Shown piece after piece: positions 48,794-58,344 of a DNA stretch of 64,000 nucleotides. A program made the translations under genes and the position numbers. Under the pieces are notes generated by a model that did not search any database, had not been told where the DNA came from, and worked only from the letters and a program-made list of their open reading frames with translations. Every line of letters starts with the position of its first letter. Position 1 is the first letter of the stretch. This DNA comes from Pseudomonas sp. S37. GTDB lineage: Bacteria; Pseudomonadota; Gammaproteobacteria; Pseudomonadales; Pseudomonadaceae. The DNA is taken from positions 1-64,000 of the forward strand of contig NZ_JACVZC010000006.1 of the NCBI RefSeq assembly GCF_016658545.1, given 5' to 3'.

Positions 48794-49650
48794 GACCGCA
48801 CCTCCAGTGCCTGTCGCCCGCGGCGTCTGGCCGCCAGCATTCCATGCTTGGGCGCGATGACGAATACCAACAGGAATATCAACGTTTGCAACACGACGAT
48901 GACGCCCCCCGTCGCGCCATCGAGGTAATAACTGAGGTAGGTGCCTGCGAGGCTGGTAAACGTACCGATGCTGACGGCGATCACCAGCAGGCGAGGGAAA
49001 CGATCACTCAGCAGGTAGGCCGTGGCACCAGGGGTAATAACCATGCAAATCACCAGAAACGCCCCCACCGTCTGCAGCGCTGCTACGGTCGAGGCCGACA
49101 ACAGGGCAAAGAACAGTAGCTTCAGGCGCGTAGGCCGGATACCGACCGCACGCGCCTGGTTCTCATCGAAGAAGGTCAGCATCAGGTCACGCCATTTGGC
49201 TAGCAGTATGGCCAATGTAACCAGGCCGATCATGGCCAACTGCAAGGTGTCAGTGGGTGTGATCGCAAGGATGTTACCCAGCACGATGGTCTGGATATTC
49301 ACCGAGGTGGGCGACAGCGAGACCATGAACAGGCCCAAGCCGAAGAACGAGGTGAAGATCATGCCAATGACCACATCCTCCTTGAGCCGGGTGCGCCGCT
49401 GCAGGAACAGCAAGGCAGCTGATGCAAGCCCCCCCGCGAAAAACGCGCCCAGGGAAAATGGCAACCCCAGCATGTAGGCGCCAGCCACACCCGGAACGAT
49501 GGAGTGCGATAATGCATCACCGATCAACGACCACCCCTTGAGCATCAGGTAGCAGGACAGAAACGCACAGACACCGCCCACCAATGCCGAAACCCACATG
49601 GCATTGCGCATGTAGCCGTAGGCGAAAGGCTCCAGCATCAGCTCAATCAC
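48790..49650 (-). CDS. Metal ABC transporter permease (SitC-like)
   Basis: A 286-residue ABC-3 permease (IELMLEPFAYGYMRNAMWVS at the N-terminus, LMLKGWSLIGDALSHSIVPG, GMIFTSFFGLGLFMVSLSPT). The GTG at 49650 is chosen because GAGG lies six bases before it and it overlaps the ATPase stop by eight bases; the ATG at 49638 is the alternative. Confidence 0.88.
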   Translation of the reverse strand: MIELMLEPFAYGYMRNAMWVSALVGGVCAFLSCYLMLKGWSLIGDALSHSIVPGVAGAYMLGLPFSLGAFFAGGLASAALLFLQRRTRLKEDVVIGMIFTSFFGLGLFMVSLSPTSVNIQTIVLGNILAITPTDTLQLAMIGLVTLAILLAKWRDLMLTFFDENQARAVGIRPTRLKLLFFALLSASTVAALQTVGAFLVICMVITPGATAYLLSDRFPRLLVIAVSIGTFTSLAGTYLSYYLDGATGGVIVVLQTLIFLLVFVIAPKHGMLAARRRGRQALEVRS

Positions 49651-50560
49651 GATGGGCCTCGTTGTCGCTGTCGTTTTCACGCCGCGCCGGCACACCGTCG
49701 CGCAAGATCAGTGGGCGCTCATCGTCACTGAACACGCTCACCGGCGGTTGCAGCTGCTCGCTGCCCTGAATGAGCGCGAAGTGCCGCAGCACGCCACCGA
49801 AGGCCAGCTCAAGGTTGTCGCGGGTATAGACCTCATCGGTGGGGCCATGGGCCAGGACAGTGCGCTTGATCAGCACCACACGGTCACAGAACTCCGGCAC
49901 CGAGCCAAGGTTGTGGGTCGACACCAGCATGATCCGGCCTTCCTCGCGCAATTCGCGCAGCAGCTGGATGATCTGGTCTTCGGTTTTCACATCGACGCCG
50001 GTGAACGGCTCGTCGAGCAAGATGATTCGGCTGTCCTGCGCCAGCGAACGGGCGAGGAACACTCGCTTGCGTTGCCCGCCAGACAACTCGCCAATCTGCC
50101 GTTTGCGCAGCGCGCGCATGTCGACCCGGTCCAGCGCGGCGTCCACGGCATCATGATCGGCGCGGCGGGCGATGCGTAGTGGGCCCATGTGCCCGTAGCG
50201 GCCCATCATCACCACGTCCTCGACCAGCACTGGGAAGTCCCAGTCGACCTCTTCGGCTTGCGGCACATAGGCCGTGTGTTTTTTACGCAGCGCCTGTTCG
50301 GCCGGCATGCCCAGCACACTGATAGAGCCCCCCGCCAGACGCACCAGGCCCATGATGGCCTTGAACAGCGTGGACTTGCCGGAGCCATTGATGCCGACCA
50401 GCGCAGTGATCGTGCCCAGGGGCAGTTCGAAGCTGGCATCCTGCAGCGCGGTGTGGCCATTGCGGTAGGTCACCGTCGCCCCTTGGACGACAATGCCAGG
50501 CTCAAGCGTTGCAGTTCTCATGGCACCCACTTCGGGGGCAGGCGTGCCTGGATGGTTCAT
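49643..50560 (-). CDS. Metal ABC transporter ATP-binding protein (SitB-like)
   Basis: A 305-residue ATPase: Walker A GINGSGKSTLFKAIMG, Q-loop YVPQAEEVDWDFPV (the EVDW segment is characteristic of the Mn/Fe branch), signature LSGGQRKRVFLARSLAQ, Walker B RIILLDEPFTGVD, switch His in STHN. A C-terminal tail of about 45 residues beyond the core is polar and of unknown role. It overlaps the binding-protein stop by ATGA. Confidence 0.92.
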   Translation of the reverse strand: MNHPGTPAPEVGAMRTATLEPGIVVQGATVTYRNGHTALQDASFELPLGTITALVGINGSGKSTLFKAIMGLVRLAGGSISVLGMPAEQALRKKHTAYVPQAEEVDWDFPVLVEDVVMMGRYGHMGPLRIARRADHDAVDAALDRVDMRALRKRQIGELSGGQRKRVFLARSLAQDSRIILLDEPFTGVDVKTEDQIIQLLRELREEGRIMLVSTHNLGSVPEFCDRVVLIKRTVLAHGPTDEVYTRDNLELAFGGVLRHFALIQGSEQLQPPVSVFSDDERPLILRDGVPARRENDSDNEAHRD

Positions 50561-51480
50561 GGGGTGTGCGCCTCGCTCAGGCCTTTTGCAAGGGTTTCGG
50601 TAGTAACACGCAGCAGATCCAGGTACGTCGGCACCGGGCCGTCGCTGGCACTCAGCGAATCGACGTAGAGCACACCCGCATACTGGGCGCCGGTTTCACG
50701 GGCCACCTGGCGCGCCGGTTTGTCAGAAACCGTGCTTTCACTGAATACCGCCGGTATGCCGTTGGCCCTCACGGTATCGATGACATTGCGTACCTGCTTG
50801 GGGGTGCCCTGCTGGTCGGCGTTGATCGGCCACAGGTACAGCTCTTTCAACTCGAAGTCCCGGGCCAGGTACGAGAATGCGCCTTCGCTGCTGACCAGCC
50901 AGCGCTTGGCCGGCGGAATCTGCTGGACGCGTGCGCGAATCGGCGCGATGGTCTGTTCTATACGTGCTTTGTAGGCTTCGGCATTGCGCCGGTAGGTCTC
51001 AGCATTGCCAGGGTCATGCTTGACCAGCGCGTCGCGGATGTTGTCGACATAGATCAGCGCGTTTCGCGGCGACATCCAGGCATGCGGGTTGGGTTTGCCG
51101 GTGTAGGGGCCGGCCGCAATACCCATGGGCTCGATACCGTCGGATACCACCACACTCGGCACCTGGTCCAGGCGCTGGAAGAATTTTTCGAACCAGAGCT
51201 CCAGGCCCAGACCATTCCACAAAATCAGCTGCGCGCCCTGGGCACGGCGCAGGTCGCCAGGGGTCGGGGAATAATTGTGGATTTCGGCGCCAGGTTTGGT
51301 GATCGACTCCACCACGGCAGCCTCACCTGCCACGTTCCTGGCCATGTCGGCGATGATGGTAAAGGTGGTAACGACCTTGAATGGCTCAGTGGCGCCAGCC
51401 GGGGTGGCGAACAGGAATGCACACAGGACCACGCCAACCAGGCGCGATAGCACAGAATGGGAGTTGCTTGTATGGAACAT
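50557..51480 (-). CDS. Metal ABC transporter substrate-binding protein (Mn/Fe type)
   Basis: A 307-residue periplasmic protein of the A-1 cluster. The signal peptide (LVGVVLCAFLFATPAGA) is probably cut near residue 30. The four metal ligands are His68 (IHNYSPTPGD), His133 (PNPHAWMSP), Glu199 (SSEGAFSY) and Asp274 (YVDSLS), spaced as in PsaA/MntC/SitA. A His-rich loop typical of ZnuA is missing, so manganese or ferrous iron is favoured over zinc. It is the first gene of the operon; the name sitA is possible but not certain. Confidence 0.92.
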   Translation of the reverse strand: MFHTSNSHSVLSRLVGVVLCAFLFATPAGATEPFKVVTTFTIIADMARNVAGEAAVVESITKPGAEIHNYSPTPGDLRRAQGAQLILWNGLGLELWFEKFFQRLDQVPSVVVSDGIEPMGIAAGPYTGKPNPHAWMSPRNALIYVDNIRDALVKHDPGNAETYRRNAEAYKARIEQTIAPIRARVQQIPPAKRWLVSSEGAFSYLARDFELKELYLWPINADQQGTPKQVRNVIDTVRANGIPAVFSESTVSDKPARQVARETGAQYAGVLYVDSLSASDGPVPTYLDLLRVTTETLAKGLSEAHTP

Positions 51481-51612
51481 CCGTCACTTCCGCTTGAAGT
51501 CAGAGGAAACGGCTAGGTTCACGGTGGATATGCCAATGTTGTTGAAAAGCCCGAAACAGGCTGGGCGTGATCGGTTGGCTTGTTATAGCGGAGTATGGAG
51601 AGCTGCCACGCG

Positions 51613-51628
51613 GATGGCAAACGCTATG
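51613..51628. promoter_or_regulatory. Possible MntR-like site upstream of the metal transporter
   Basis: On the minus strand CATAGC-GTTT-GCCATC resembles the enterobacterial MntR box CATAGC-N4-GCTATG with two mismatches in one arm. It lies about 135 bp before the binding-protein start. The rest of 51481-51698 shows no clear Fur box or ORF. Confidence 0.25.
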
Positions 51629-51698
51629 CGTCAGCGCTTGCGCGAACCCATTACAGGCACGCATTGCGCGTGGGGGAATATGACAGTGCGCACAAACG

Positions 51699-51724
51699 AA
51701 AAAAGGCCCCGAAGGGCCTTTTTT
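51699..51724 (-). terminator. Bidirectional terminator after tRNA-Gly
   Basis: AAAAAAGGCCC-CGAA-GGGCCTTTTTT forms a nearly perfect hairpin with A and T tracts on either side. It ends the minus-strand tRNA-Gly transcript and separates it from the metal transporter. Confidence 0.85.
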
Positions 51725-51766
51725 CACGACTTACAGATGCCATTGCGAAATCTGTAGGTCTTTGTT

Positions 51767-51842
<76 letters not shown>

Positions 51843-51906
51843 GTCGTGATGGGTGCCATTCTAGCGATTTCCAAAACCGCGTCAACCCCTTGATTCAAAA
51901 AAACTT

Positions 51907-52467
51907 TTATTTTTGCTCCGAGCCTTCGCGCAGGTGTGGCCAGGCAGCCAGCAGGTAATGCGCCATCGACCACAATGTAAGCCCCGCCGCCACCAGCAGC
52001 AGCGCATAACCCAGGATGACCCAGAAGGTCACGGCCGGCGGATTGGCCAGCAGGATCACCAACGCCAGCATCTGCGCCGCGGTTTTCCACTTGCCCAGGT
52101 TGGACACCGCCACATGCGCCCGCGCCCCCAGCTCGGCCATCCACTCGCGCAGCGCCGACACCACGATCTCGCGGCCGATGATGACCGCCGCCGGCAGGGT
52201 CAACCAGAAGTTGGCGTGGGTCTGTACCAGCAGCACCAGGGCCACCGCCACCATCAGCTTGTCGGCCACCGGGTCGAGGAAGGCGCCGAACGGCGTGCTC
52301 TGCTGCAGGCGACGCGCCAGGTAGCCGTCCAGCCAGTCGGTGGCGGCGGCAACGGCGAACACACTGCTGGCGGCCATGTAGCTCCAGTGATAGGGCACAT
52401 AGAACAGCAGGATGAAGATCGGGATGAGCAGGACGCGTAGAACGGTGAGCAGGTTTGGAATATTCAT
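51907..52467 (-). CDS. pgsA: CDP-diacylglycerol-glycerol-3-phosphate 3-phosphatidyltransferase
   Basis: A 186-residue inner-membrane enzyme making phosphatidylglycerophosphate, the first committed step to phosphatidylglycerol and cardiolipin. The CDP-alcohol phosphotransferase motif is complete: [10 protein letters not shown], then [17 protein letters not shown] (DG..AR...G...D...D). There are about five membrane helices, starting [20 protein letters not shown]. The start is the ATG at 52467. It is downstream of uvrC with 33 bp between them. Confidence 0.96.
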   Translation of the reverse strand: MNIPNLLTVLRVLLIPIFILLFYVPYHWSYMAASSVFAVAAATDWLDGYLARRLQQSTPFGAFLDPVADKLMVAVALVLLVQTHANFWLTLPAAVIIGREIVVSALREWMAELGARAHVAVSNLGKWKTAAQMLALVILLANPPAVTFWVILGYALLLVAAGLTLWSMAHYLLAAWPHLREGSEQK

Positions 52468-52500
52468 CGGTACGACTGGCCGCAAGTTGAGCCCGGCATT

Positions 52501-54324
52501 CTACTCGCTATGCAGGCTGGCATAAATTGATTCGGCAAGCTTTTTACTGATGCCGGGCGCTTTGGCGATCTCATCGATACTGGCGCGGTTGAGCTCCTGC
52601 AAGCCGCCGAAATGTTTCAGCAGGTCACGGCGGCGCTTCGGCCCTACCCCGGCCACATCTTCCAGGCTCGACACCCGACGGGCCTTGCCACGGCGGGCAC
52701 GGTGGCCGGTGATGGCAAAGCGGTGGGCCTCGTCGCGGATCTGCTGGATCAGGTGCAAAGCCGCAGAATCGCCCTTGAGGGTAAATTCGTGGTGCACGTC
52801 GTTCAGGTACAGGGTTTCGAAACCGGCCTTGCGCGTGACGCCCTTGGCCACGCCGAGCAGCGTGAGGTCGGTGAAACCCAGCTCCTGCATCACGTCGCGG
52901 GCCATGTTCAGCTGGCCCTTGCCACCGTCCACCAGCAGCACGTCGGGCAGTTTGCCTTCACCGTCCTTGATGCGCCCGTAACGGCGGGTCAGCGCCTGGT
53001 GCATGGCGGCATAGTCGTCACCGGCAGTGACGCCTTCGATGTTGAAGCGCCGGTAATCGGACTTCAGCGGGCCTTCGGGGCCGAACACCACGCAGCTGGC
53101 CACGGTGGCTTCGCCGCTGGAATGGCTGATGTCGTAGCACTCCAGGCGCTGGGGTACTTCGTCCAGCCCCAGCACTTCGGCCAGCGCCTCGAAACGTGCA
53201 GCCATGTGCTGGCGGTTGGCCAGGCGCGCATTCAGCGCCTGCTCGGCGTTGGTCACTGCCAGCTGCTGCCAGCGGGCGCGGGTGCCGCGTACCCGGTGGC
53301 TGATAGTCAGTTCGCGACCACGCAGGGTGTGCAGTGCCTCGGTAATGGCGTCAAAGTCTTCGTGAACCACGTTGACGATCAACTCGCCAGGCAGTTCACG
53401 CTCGGCGTTGCCCAGGTAGTACTGCGAGAGGAACGCGGCCATCACCTCGGCCACCTCCTCCTCGATGCCTACCTGCGGGAAGAAGTTCTTGCTGCCCAGC
53501 ACCCGCCCACCACGCACGCTGATCAGGTGCACGCAGGCGCCGCCCGGGTTGACGAAAGCCGCAATGACGTCGACATCACCGCTGCCACCTTCGATGTACT
53601 GCTGGTCCTGCACACGGCGCAGCAGGGCAATCTGGTCGCGCAGCTCGGCAGCCTTTTCGAAATTGAGGGCCATGGCGGCCTTTTCCATTTCAGCATTCAG
53701 CTCGTTGCCCAACTGCTGGCTGCGCCCTTCCAGGAACATGACCGAATGGCGTACATCCTCGGCGTATTCCTCGGCAGTGACCAGGTCGGTGCAGGGCCCT
53801 TTGCAACGTTTTATCTGGTACTGCAGGCACGGCCGGGTTCGGTTGGCGTAGTAGCTGTCCTCGCACTGGCGCACGGAAAAAGCCTTTTGCAGCAGGCTGA
53901 GGCTTTCGCGAATGGCCCCGGCGCTGGGATATGGTCCGAAATAACGGCCCTTGGCCTTTTTCGCCCCCCGGTGGATGCCCAGGCGCGGGAACTCACCGTC
54001 GGACAAGAACACGTAAGGGTAGGACTTATCGTCGCGCAACAGAATGTTGTACGGCGGCCGCCATTCCTTGATCAGGTTCTGCTCCAGCAGCAACGCCTCG
54101 GTCTCGTTGGCGGTGATGGTGGTTTCGACCTGGGCGATGCGCGCCACCAGCGCGGCAGTCTTGGGTGCCAGGCCGGTCTTGCGGAAATAGCTGGCCAGGC
54201 GCTTCTTCAGGTTCTTGGCCTTGCCCACGTAAAGCAGCCGGGCTTCGCCGTCGAACATCCGGTAAACGCCCGGGCGACCGCTGCAGGTCGCCAGGAATGC
54301 GCTGGCATCAAACACTTGGGACAT
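52501..54324 (-). CDS. uvrC: UvrABC system protein C
   Basis: A 607-residue nucleotide-excision-repair nuclease that makes both cuts around a lesion. The N-terminal GIY-YIG domain has [20 protein letters not shown] (3' incision), the UVR motif is around residues 205-240 ([20 protein letters not shown]), the RNase-H-like domain carries [20 protein letters not shown] and [15 protein letters not shown], and the C-terminal helix-hairpin-helix ends [18 protein letters not shown]. It begins six bases after the gacA stop. Confidence 0.97.
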   Translation of the reverse strand: MSQVFDASAFLATCSGRPGVYRMFDGEARLLYVGKAKNLKKRLASYFRKTGLAPKTAALVARIAQVETTITANETEALLLEQNLIKEWRPPYNILLRDDKSYPYVFLSDGEFPRLGIHRGAKKAKGRYFGPYPSAGAIRESLSLLQKAFSVRQCEDSYYANRTRPCLQYQIKRCKGPCTDLVTAEEYAEDVRHSVMFLEGRSQQLGNELNAEMEKAAMALNFEKAAELRDQIALLRRVQDQQYIEGGSGDVDVIAAFVNPGGACVHLISVRGGRVLGSKNFFPQVGIEEEVAEVMAAFLSQYYLGNAERELPGELIVNVVHEDFDAITEALHTLRGRELTISHRVRGTRARWQQLAVTNAEQALNARLANRQHMAARFEALAEVLGLDEVPQRLECYDISHSSGEATVASCVVFGPEGPLKSDYRRFNIEGVTAGDDYAAMHQALTRRYGRIKDGEGKLPDVLLVDGGKGQLNMARDVMQELGFTDLTLLGVAKGVTRKAGFETLYLNDVHHEFTLKGDSAALHLIQQIRDEAHRFAITGHRARRGKARRVSSLEDVAGVGPKRRRDLLKHFGGLQELNRASIDEIAKAPGISKKLAESIYASLHSE

Positions 54325-54330
54325 GAGGTT

Positions 54331-54969
54331 TTACAGGCTTGCGTCAACCATACCGTGGCGAACGGCCAGCAAGGTCAGTTCGACGTCGCTGGTGACCGAG
54401 AGTTTTTCAAAGATCCGATAACGGTAAGTATTGACGGTCTTGGGCGAGAGGCACAACTTGTCGGAGATGATCTGCACTTTCTGGCAGCCGACAATCATCA
54501 GGGCAATCTGGATTTCACGCTCGGACAACGCGTCGAACGGCGACCCTTGCGGCTGAAACGGCTTCAGTGCCAGCTGCTGGGCAATCTGCGGGCTGATGTA
54601 GCGCTGGCCGGCAAACGCCAGGCGTATGGCCTGAACCATTTCATCGAGGCCCGCGCCCTTGGTCAGGTAGCCGGCAGCGCCGGCCTGCAACAAGCGCGTG
54701 GGGAACGGGTCTTCCTCGCACACGGTCACTGCAACCACCTTGATGTCCGGGTGGCTGCGCAGCAGTTTGCGGGTAGCCTCCAGGCCGCCGATGCCGGGCA
54801 TTTTCACATCCATCAGCACCACGTCAGGTTTCAGCTCACGGGCCAGCTTGAGCGCCGACTCACCCGAATCCCCCTCACCCACCACCTGCAGGCCATCGAT
54901 GTCGGCCAGCATGCGTGTAATACCGGTTCGTACCAGATCGTGATCATCGACCACTAAGACCCTAATCAA
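54331..54969 (-). CDS. gacA: Response regulator GacA
   Basis: A 212-residue NarL/LuxR-type regulator, partner of the sensor GacS; it drives rsm small RNAs and so secondary metabolism and biofilm. The receiver domain has DDHD near the N-terminus and phospho-acceptor Asp54 (VVLMDVKMPG); the C-terminal helix-turn-helix is LSEREIQIALMIVGC ... LSPKTVNTYRYRIFEKL. TTG at 54969 follows GAGGT at good spacing; GTG at 54975 is possible but too close. Linked to uvrC as uvrY is in E. coli. Confidence 0.95.
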   Translation of the reverse strand: MIRVLVVDDHDLVRTGITRMLADIDGLQVVGEGDSGESALKLARELKPDVVLMDVKMPGIGGLEATRKLLRSHPDIKVVAVTVCEEDPFPTRLLQAGAAGYLTKGAGLDEMVQAIRLAFAGQRYISPQIAQQLALKPFQPQGSPFDALSEREIQIALMIVGCQKVQIISDKLCLSPKTVNTYRYRIFEKLSVTSDVELTLLAVRHGMVDASL

Positions 54970-55032
54970 GCACACACCTCGTCAGCAGGGCGATTGGATC
55001 CCGCCACCTTAACAAAATTTTTCACGGTGGGC

Positions 55033-55422
55033 CTAACGCATTACTTCTGTAAGAAGCGTCTTACGCTCAACTGTGAGAGGCCGCACTGTTTGTCGGGCTT
55101 TATCCTGGCCAACCAGGCGCCCGAGCAGGTGCCAGAGCGCCGCCTGATCGTCGAACGACAACTGCCGAAAAGCCACCAGCAAACCGGACTCGTCCGTGCT
55201 CAAGCCTTCGAGCGGTGCCGGCGTGCGAATGCCACTGAGCACGTACAGCGCATCGACGCCTCTGGCCGCCAACGCTGCCAGGTAATCGATCCGCGGCGTA
55301 CGTTCGCCGCTTTCGTACTTGCCCTGGGCGTTGGGTTCGACCCCGCCGATATCACCAAACACGCGCTGGGTCATGCCCAACCGCTCACGTTCTTCCCGCA
55401 GTCGCGGACCGATTCCATTCAT
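55033..55422 (-). CDS. XRE-family transcriptional regulator
   Basis: A 129-residue protein with an N-terminal XRE helix-turn-helix (residues about 4-60; LREERERLGMTQRVFGDIGG, AQGKYESGERTPRIDYLAAL). The C-terminal half (ESGLLVAFRQLSFDDQAALW) is helical without a known ligand domain. The start MNGIGPRL at 55422 follows GGAGC. It is upstream of gacA on the same strand with a 63-bp gap. Its targets are unknown. Confidence 0.82.
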   Translation of the reverse strand: MNGIGPRLREERERLGMTQRVFGDIGGVEPNAQGKYESGERTPRIDYLAALAARGVDALYVLSGIRTPAPLEGLSTDESGLLVAFRQLSFDDQAALWHLLGRLVGQDKARQTVRPLTVERKTLLTEVMR

Positions 55423-55530
55423 GGGGTGCTCCTCTTCCCTGAGATCTGCCATGCACGACCACCAAGGGTCGTAAACGTATGGATCCACTATGCCCATGCG
55501 CTTCGGTCGCGACAAGCCATCATTTAGCTA

Positions 55531-55962
55531 TTAGCTGATTGCTCGCTGCATACGCACGAAGCAATCGTCTTCGCCCATCTCGACGAAACCATGGCGCTGG
55601 TACAGCAAGCGGGCCGGATTGCTGCGGAACACCATCAGGCGCAACAACGGCAGGCGCCTCTCCCTGGCCCACAGCGCCAACTGTTCCAGCACCCAGCCGC
55701 CAACCCCGCGCCCACGGTGCTCGGGTAACAGGTGCAACTCGCGGATGAACAATGCCTGGCGGTCCTGGCTGAGGCTACAGAAGCCCAGCACGGTGTCGCC
55801 CTCAGTCACCAGCCACTGCTCGCGCCAGCCCCAGGCCTCGTCGAAGGCCTCCTCGATCCACAGCAGGTCGAATTCGCGGTAGTACGGCAGCATGGCCCGG
55901 CGGGTGAGGTCGCGGGCGAAGGTGCAGTGGCTGGCGGTGGCGGGGGTTAGCTGCAGGGGCAT
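55531..55962 (-). CDS. GNAT-family N-acetyltransferase
   Basis: A 143-residue acetyl-CoA-dependent transferase. The CoA-binding motif A is RELHLLPEHRGRGVGGWVLE, followed by LRLMVFRSNPARLLYQRHGF and EMGEDDCFVRMQRAI. The N-terminus has DLTRRAMLPYYREFDLLWIE. The start at 55962 is taken because the frame upstream is REP sequence; the ribosome site is weak. The acceptor substrate is unknown. Confidence 0.85.
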   Translation of the reverse strand: MPLQLTPATASHCTFARDLTRRAMLPYYREFDLLWIEEAFDEAWGWREQWLVTEGDTVLGFCSLSQDRQALFIRELHLLPEHRGRGVGGWVLEQLALWARERRLPLLRLMVFRSNPARLLYQRHGFVEMGEDDCFVRMQRAIS

Positions 55963-55992
55963 GACAAATTGAGCTCTCTGACGCAGTTTTTT

Positions 55993-56108
55993 GTAGGAGC
56001 GGCCTTGTGTCGCGATCGGGCCGCAACGCGGCCCTATCAATACATGAGTCGGCGCTGATATCGCGGGGCCGCGTTGCGGCCCGATCGCGACACAAGGCCG
56101 CTCCTACA
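55993..56108. repeat. REP pair, GATCGCGACACAAGG type
   Basis: Inverted TGTAGGAGCGGCCTTGTGTC modules with GGGCCGCAACGCGGCCC hairpins between the GNAT and DUF488 genes. Confidence 0.85.
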
Positions 56109-56134
56109 TGGGCCAGTACGGCTAGATAAGGCCA

Positions 56135-56527
56135 TTATGGCTCTTTGGCATAACACACCGGCGAACTCCCAGGCCCACGCCTGTCCAGCTCATCTTCCAG
56201 CCAGTCAGCCAGCACCCGGGCATTGTTGTGCTCGGTATCCTTGCCCGCATAAAGCAGGGTCAGCGTCCCCTTCCCCGCCATGTCCAGCAGCGGGTACCAA
56301 TGCTCCGGATGTGCAGCCAGCTCCTTTCGGTAGTGCTGGGTAAAACCGGCAAAATCGACCTCACCCTGGTGAAACGCCTTACGCAATTCAGCCGAAGGTG
56401 CCACATCGCGCAACCACTGCCCGTGCAGGTCTTCCTTGCGCTTGTTGCGCGGCCACAGGCGGTCGACCAGCACGCGCTGGCCATCCCCCTTCGCCGCCGC
56501 ATCATAGACGCGCTTGCAGCAAATCAT
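56135..56527 (-). CDS. DUF488 family protein
   Basis: A 130-residue protein with the DUF488 (YeaO-type) pattern: CCKRVYDAAAKGDGQRVLVD, RLWPRNKRKEDLHGQWLRDV, APSAELRKAFHQG and LTLLYAGKDTEHNNARVLAD. The family is conserved and soluble with no firmly assigned function. The start is preceded by AGGAGGCAGCC. It is divergent from the phosphate transporter. Confidence 0.88.
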   Translation of the reverse strand: MICCKRVYDAAAKGDGQRVLVDRLWPRNKRKEDLHGQWLRDVAPSAELRKAFHQGEVDFAGFTQHYRKELAAHPEHWYPLLDMAGKGTLTLLYAGKDTEHNNARVLADWLEDELDRRGPGSSPVCYAKEP

Positions 56528-56655
56528 GGCTGCCTCCTGCCATTACCGTCCGTCTTGAGCCTAGTTAATTCATTGATCGAGGTCACGGTCGGGTTACCAA
56601 TTGTTTCTATGCTCAAGGCCTTCGGCACCTTCGCCCAATGCCAACCGGAGCCCCC

Positions 56656-58269
56656 ATGGCAACCCCGTCACTGGCCAGCCAGCAACTGGCCCAACGTGAT
56701 TCCCGCCCGCAACTTGGGCAAAAGCCCGGGCGCGCGACGTTGCTGCTTTTCTTTGGCCTGCTACTGACCGGCCTCGCCTACACCGCCTGGAGCCTCAAGC
56801 AGGACGTAACCGCCAGCGGCACGGTAATCACTACGGTCACGCCGTTCCTGCTGCTGGGCCTGGCGCTGCTGATTGCCCTGGGCTTCGAATTCGTCAACGG
56901 CTTCCACGACACCGCCAACGCGGTCGCCACGGTGATCTATACCCACGCGTTGCCAGCGCCCGTGGCGGTGGTCTGGTCCGGGCTTTGCAACTTCCTTGGG
57001 GTACTGCTTTCCAGCGGCGCGGTAGCGTTCGGCATCATCGCCCTGCTGCCGGTCGAACTGATCCTGCAGGTCGGCTCCTCGGCCGGTTTCGCCATGGTCT
57101 TCGCCCTGCTGTCGGCAGCCATCATCTGGAACCTCGGCACCTGGTGGCTGGGCTTGCCAGCGTCGTCCTCGCACACCCTGATTGGCTCGATCATCGGCGT
57201 GGGTGTGGCCAATGCGCTGATGCACGGGCGTGACGGCACCAGCGGCGTGGACTGGGCCCAGGCCAGCAAGGTCGGCTATGCCCTGCTGTTTTCGCCGTTG
57301 ATCGGTTTTGCCTGCGCCGCACTGTTGTTGCTGGCGCTGCGCGCACTGGTCAAGCACAAAGCGTTGTACCAGGCACCGGCAGGCCATACGCCACCGCCGT
57401 GGTGGATCCGCGGCGTGCTGATCCTGACCTGCACCGGGGTGTCGTTTGCCCATGGTTCCAATGATGGTCAGAAAGGCATGGGCCTGATCATGCTGATACT
57501 GGTCGGCACCTTGCCGATGGCGTATGCGCTGAACAAAACCATGCCGAACGAGCAGGCCTTGCAGTTTTCCGCCGTGGCCGAGGTGACCCGACAGGCGTTG
57601 GTACGTAGCAACCCGCAGGCGGCCCCGGCCGACCCGCGCCAGGTGCTGGCGCTGTTCATCGCCGACCCCAAGGCCAGCCCGCAACTGATACCGGCGCTGG
57701 CAGCGCTGGCCGGGGCGATCGGCGAACAGGTCAAAGGCTATGGTTCGATCAAGCGCGTACCGGCCGAAGCCATGGCCAATGTGCGCAATGACATGTACCT
57801 GGCCAGTGAAGCCATCCGCCTGATCGAAAAAAACCGGCTGGTCGTATTCGATGCCGACACCCGCGGCCATTTGCAGCTGTTCAAGGCCCAACTGGACGAC
57901 GCCACACGCTACATCCCGCTGTGGGTAAAGGTGGCCGTGGCCATCGCGCTGGGGCTGGGCACCATGGTGGGCTGGCGGCGTATCGTGGTGACAGTGGGCG
58001 AGAAAATTGGCAAGACGCACCTCAGCTATGCGCAAGGCGCTTCGGCGGAAGTGGTGGCGATGTGCACCATTGGCGCGGCGGATATGTTCGGGCTGCCGGT
58101 GTCGACCACCCATGTGCTGAGTTCCGGCGTGGCCGGGGCCATGGTGGCCAATGGTTCGGGCGTTCAGAAGCGCACGCTGATCAATTTGCTGATGGCCTGG
58201 GTGCTGACCTTGCCGGCGGCGATGCTGTTGGCCGGGAGCCTGTACTGGTTGCTGAACCAAATCTTCTGA
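56656..58269 (+). CDS. Inorganic phosphate transporter, PiT family
   Basis: A 537-residue membrane protein with about ten helices. The two PiT signature repeats are GFEFVNGFHDTANAVATVIY near residue 80 and FAHGSNDGQKGMGLIM near residue 270; a long cytoplasmic stretch (about 310-425) lies between the halves, and GASAEVVAMCTIGAADMFGL with VSTTHVLSSGVAGAM close the second half. It moves metal-phosphate with protons. The start at 56656 follows GGAG; an ATG at 56638 lacks a site. Confidence 0.92.
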   Translation: MATPSLASQQLAQRDSRPQLGQKPGRATLLLFFGLLLTGLAYTAWSLKQDVTASGTVITTVTPFLLLGLALLIALGFEFVNGFHDTANAVATVIYTHALPAPVAVVWSGLCNFLGVLLSSGAVAFGIIALLPVELILQVGSSAGFAMVFALLSAAIIWNLGTWWLGLPASSSHTLIGSIIGVGVANALMHGRDGTSGVDWAQASKVGYALLFSPLIGFACAALLLLALRALVKHKALYQAPAGHTPPPWWIRGVLILTCTGVSFAHGSNDGQKGMGLIMLILVGTLPMAYALNKTMPNEQALQFSAVAEVTRQALVRSNPQAAPADPRQVLALFIADPKASPQLIPALAALAGAIGEQVKGYGSIKRVPAEAMANVRNDMYLASEAIRLIEKNRLVVFDADTRGHLQLFKAQLDDATRYIPLWVKVAVAIALGLGTMVGWRRIVVTVGEKIGKTHLSYAQGASAEVVAMCTIGAADMFGLPVSTTHVLSSGVAGAMVANGSGVQKRTLINLLMAWVLTLPAAMLLAGSLYWLLNQIF

Positions 58270-58344
58270 ATCTGTACTCCGCTCCCACAGGGATCGCGCA
58301 AGATTTCAGACTTTGCGCAAATCAGTTGCCCCTCCAAGGACTGA

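Noticed and set aside
58275..58300. A REP element after the phosphate transporter
   Set aside because: Only a half module (CCGCTCCCACAGGGATCGCG) is present with no inverted core, so it is not listed as a repeat.
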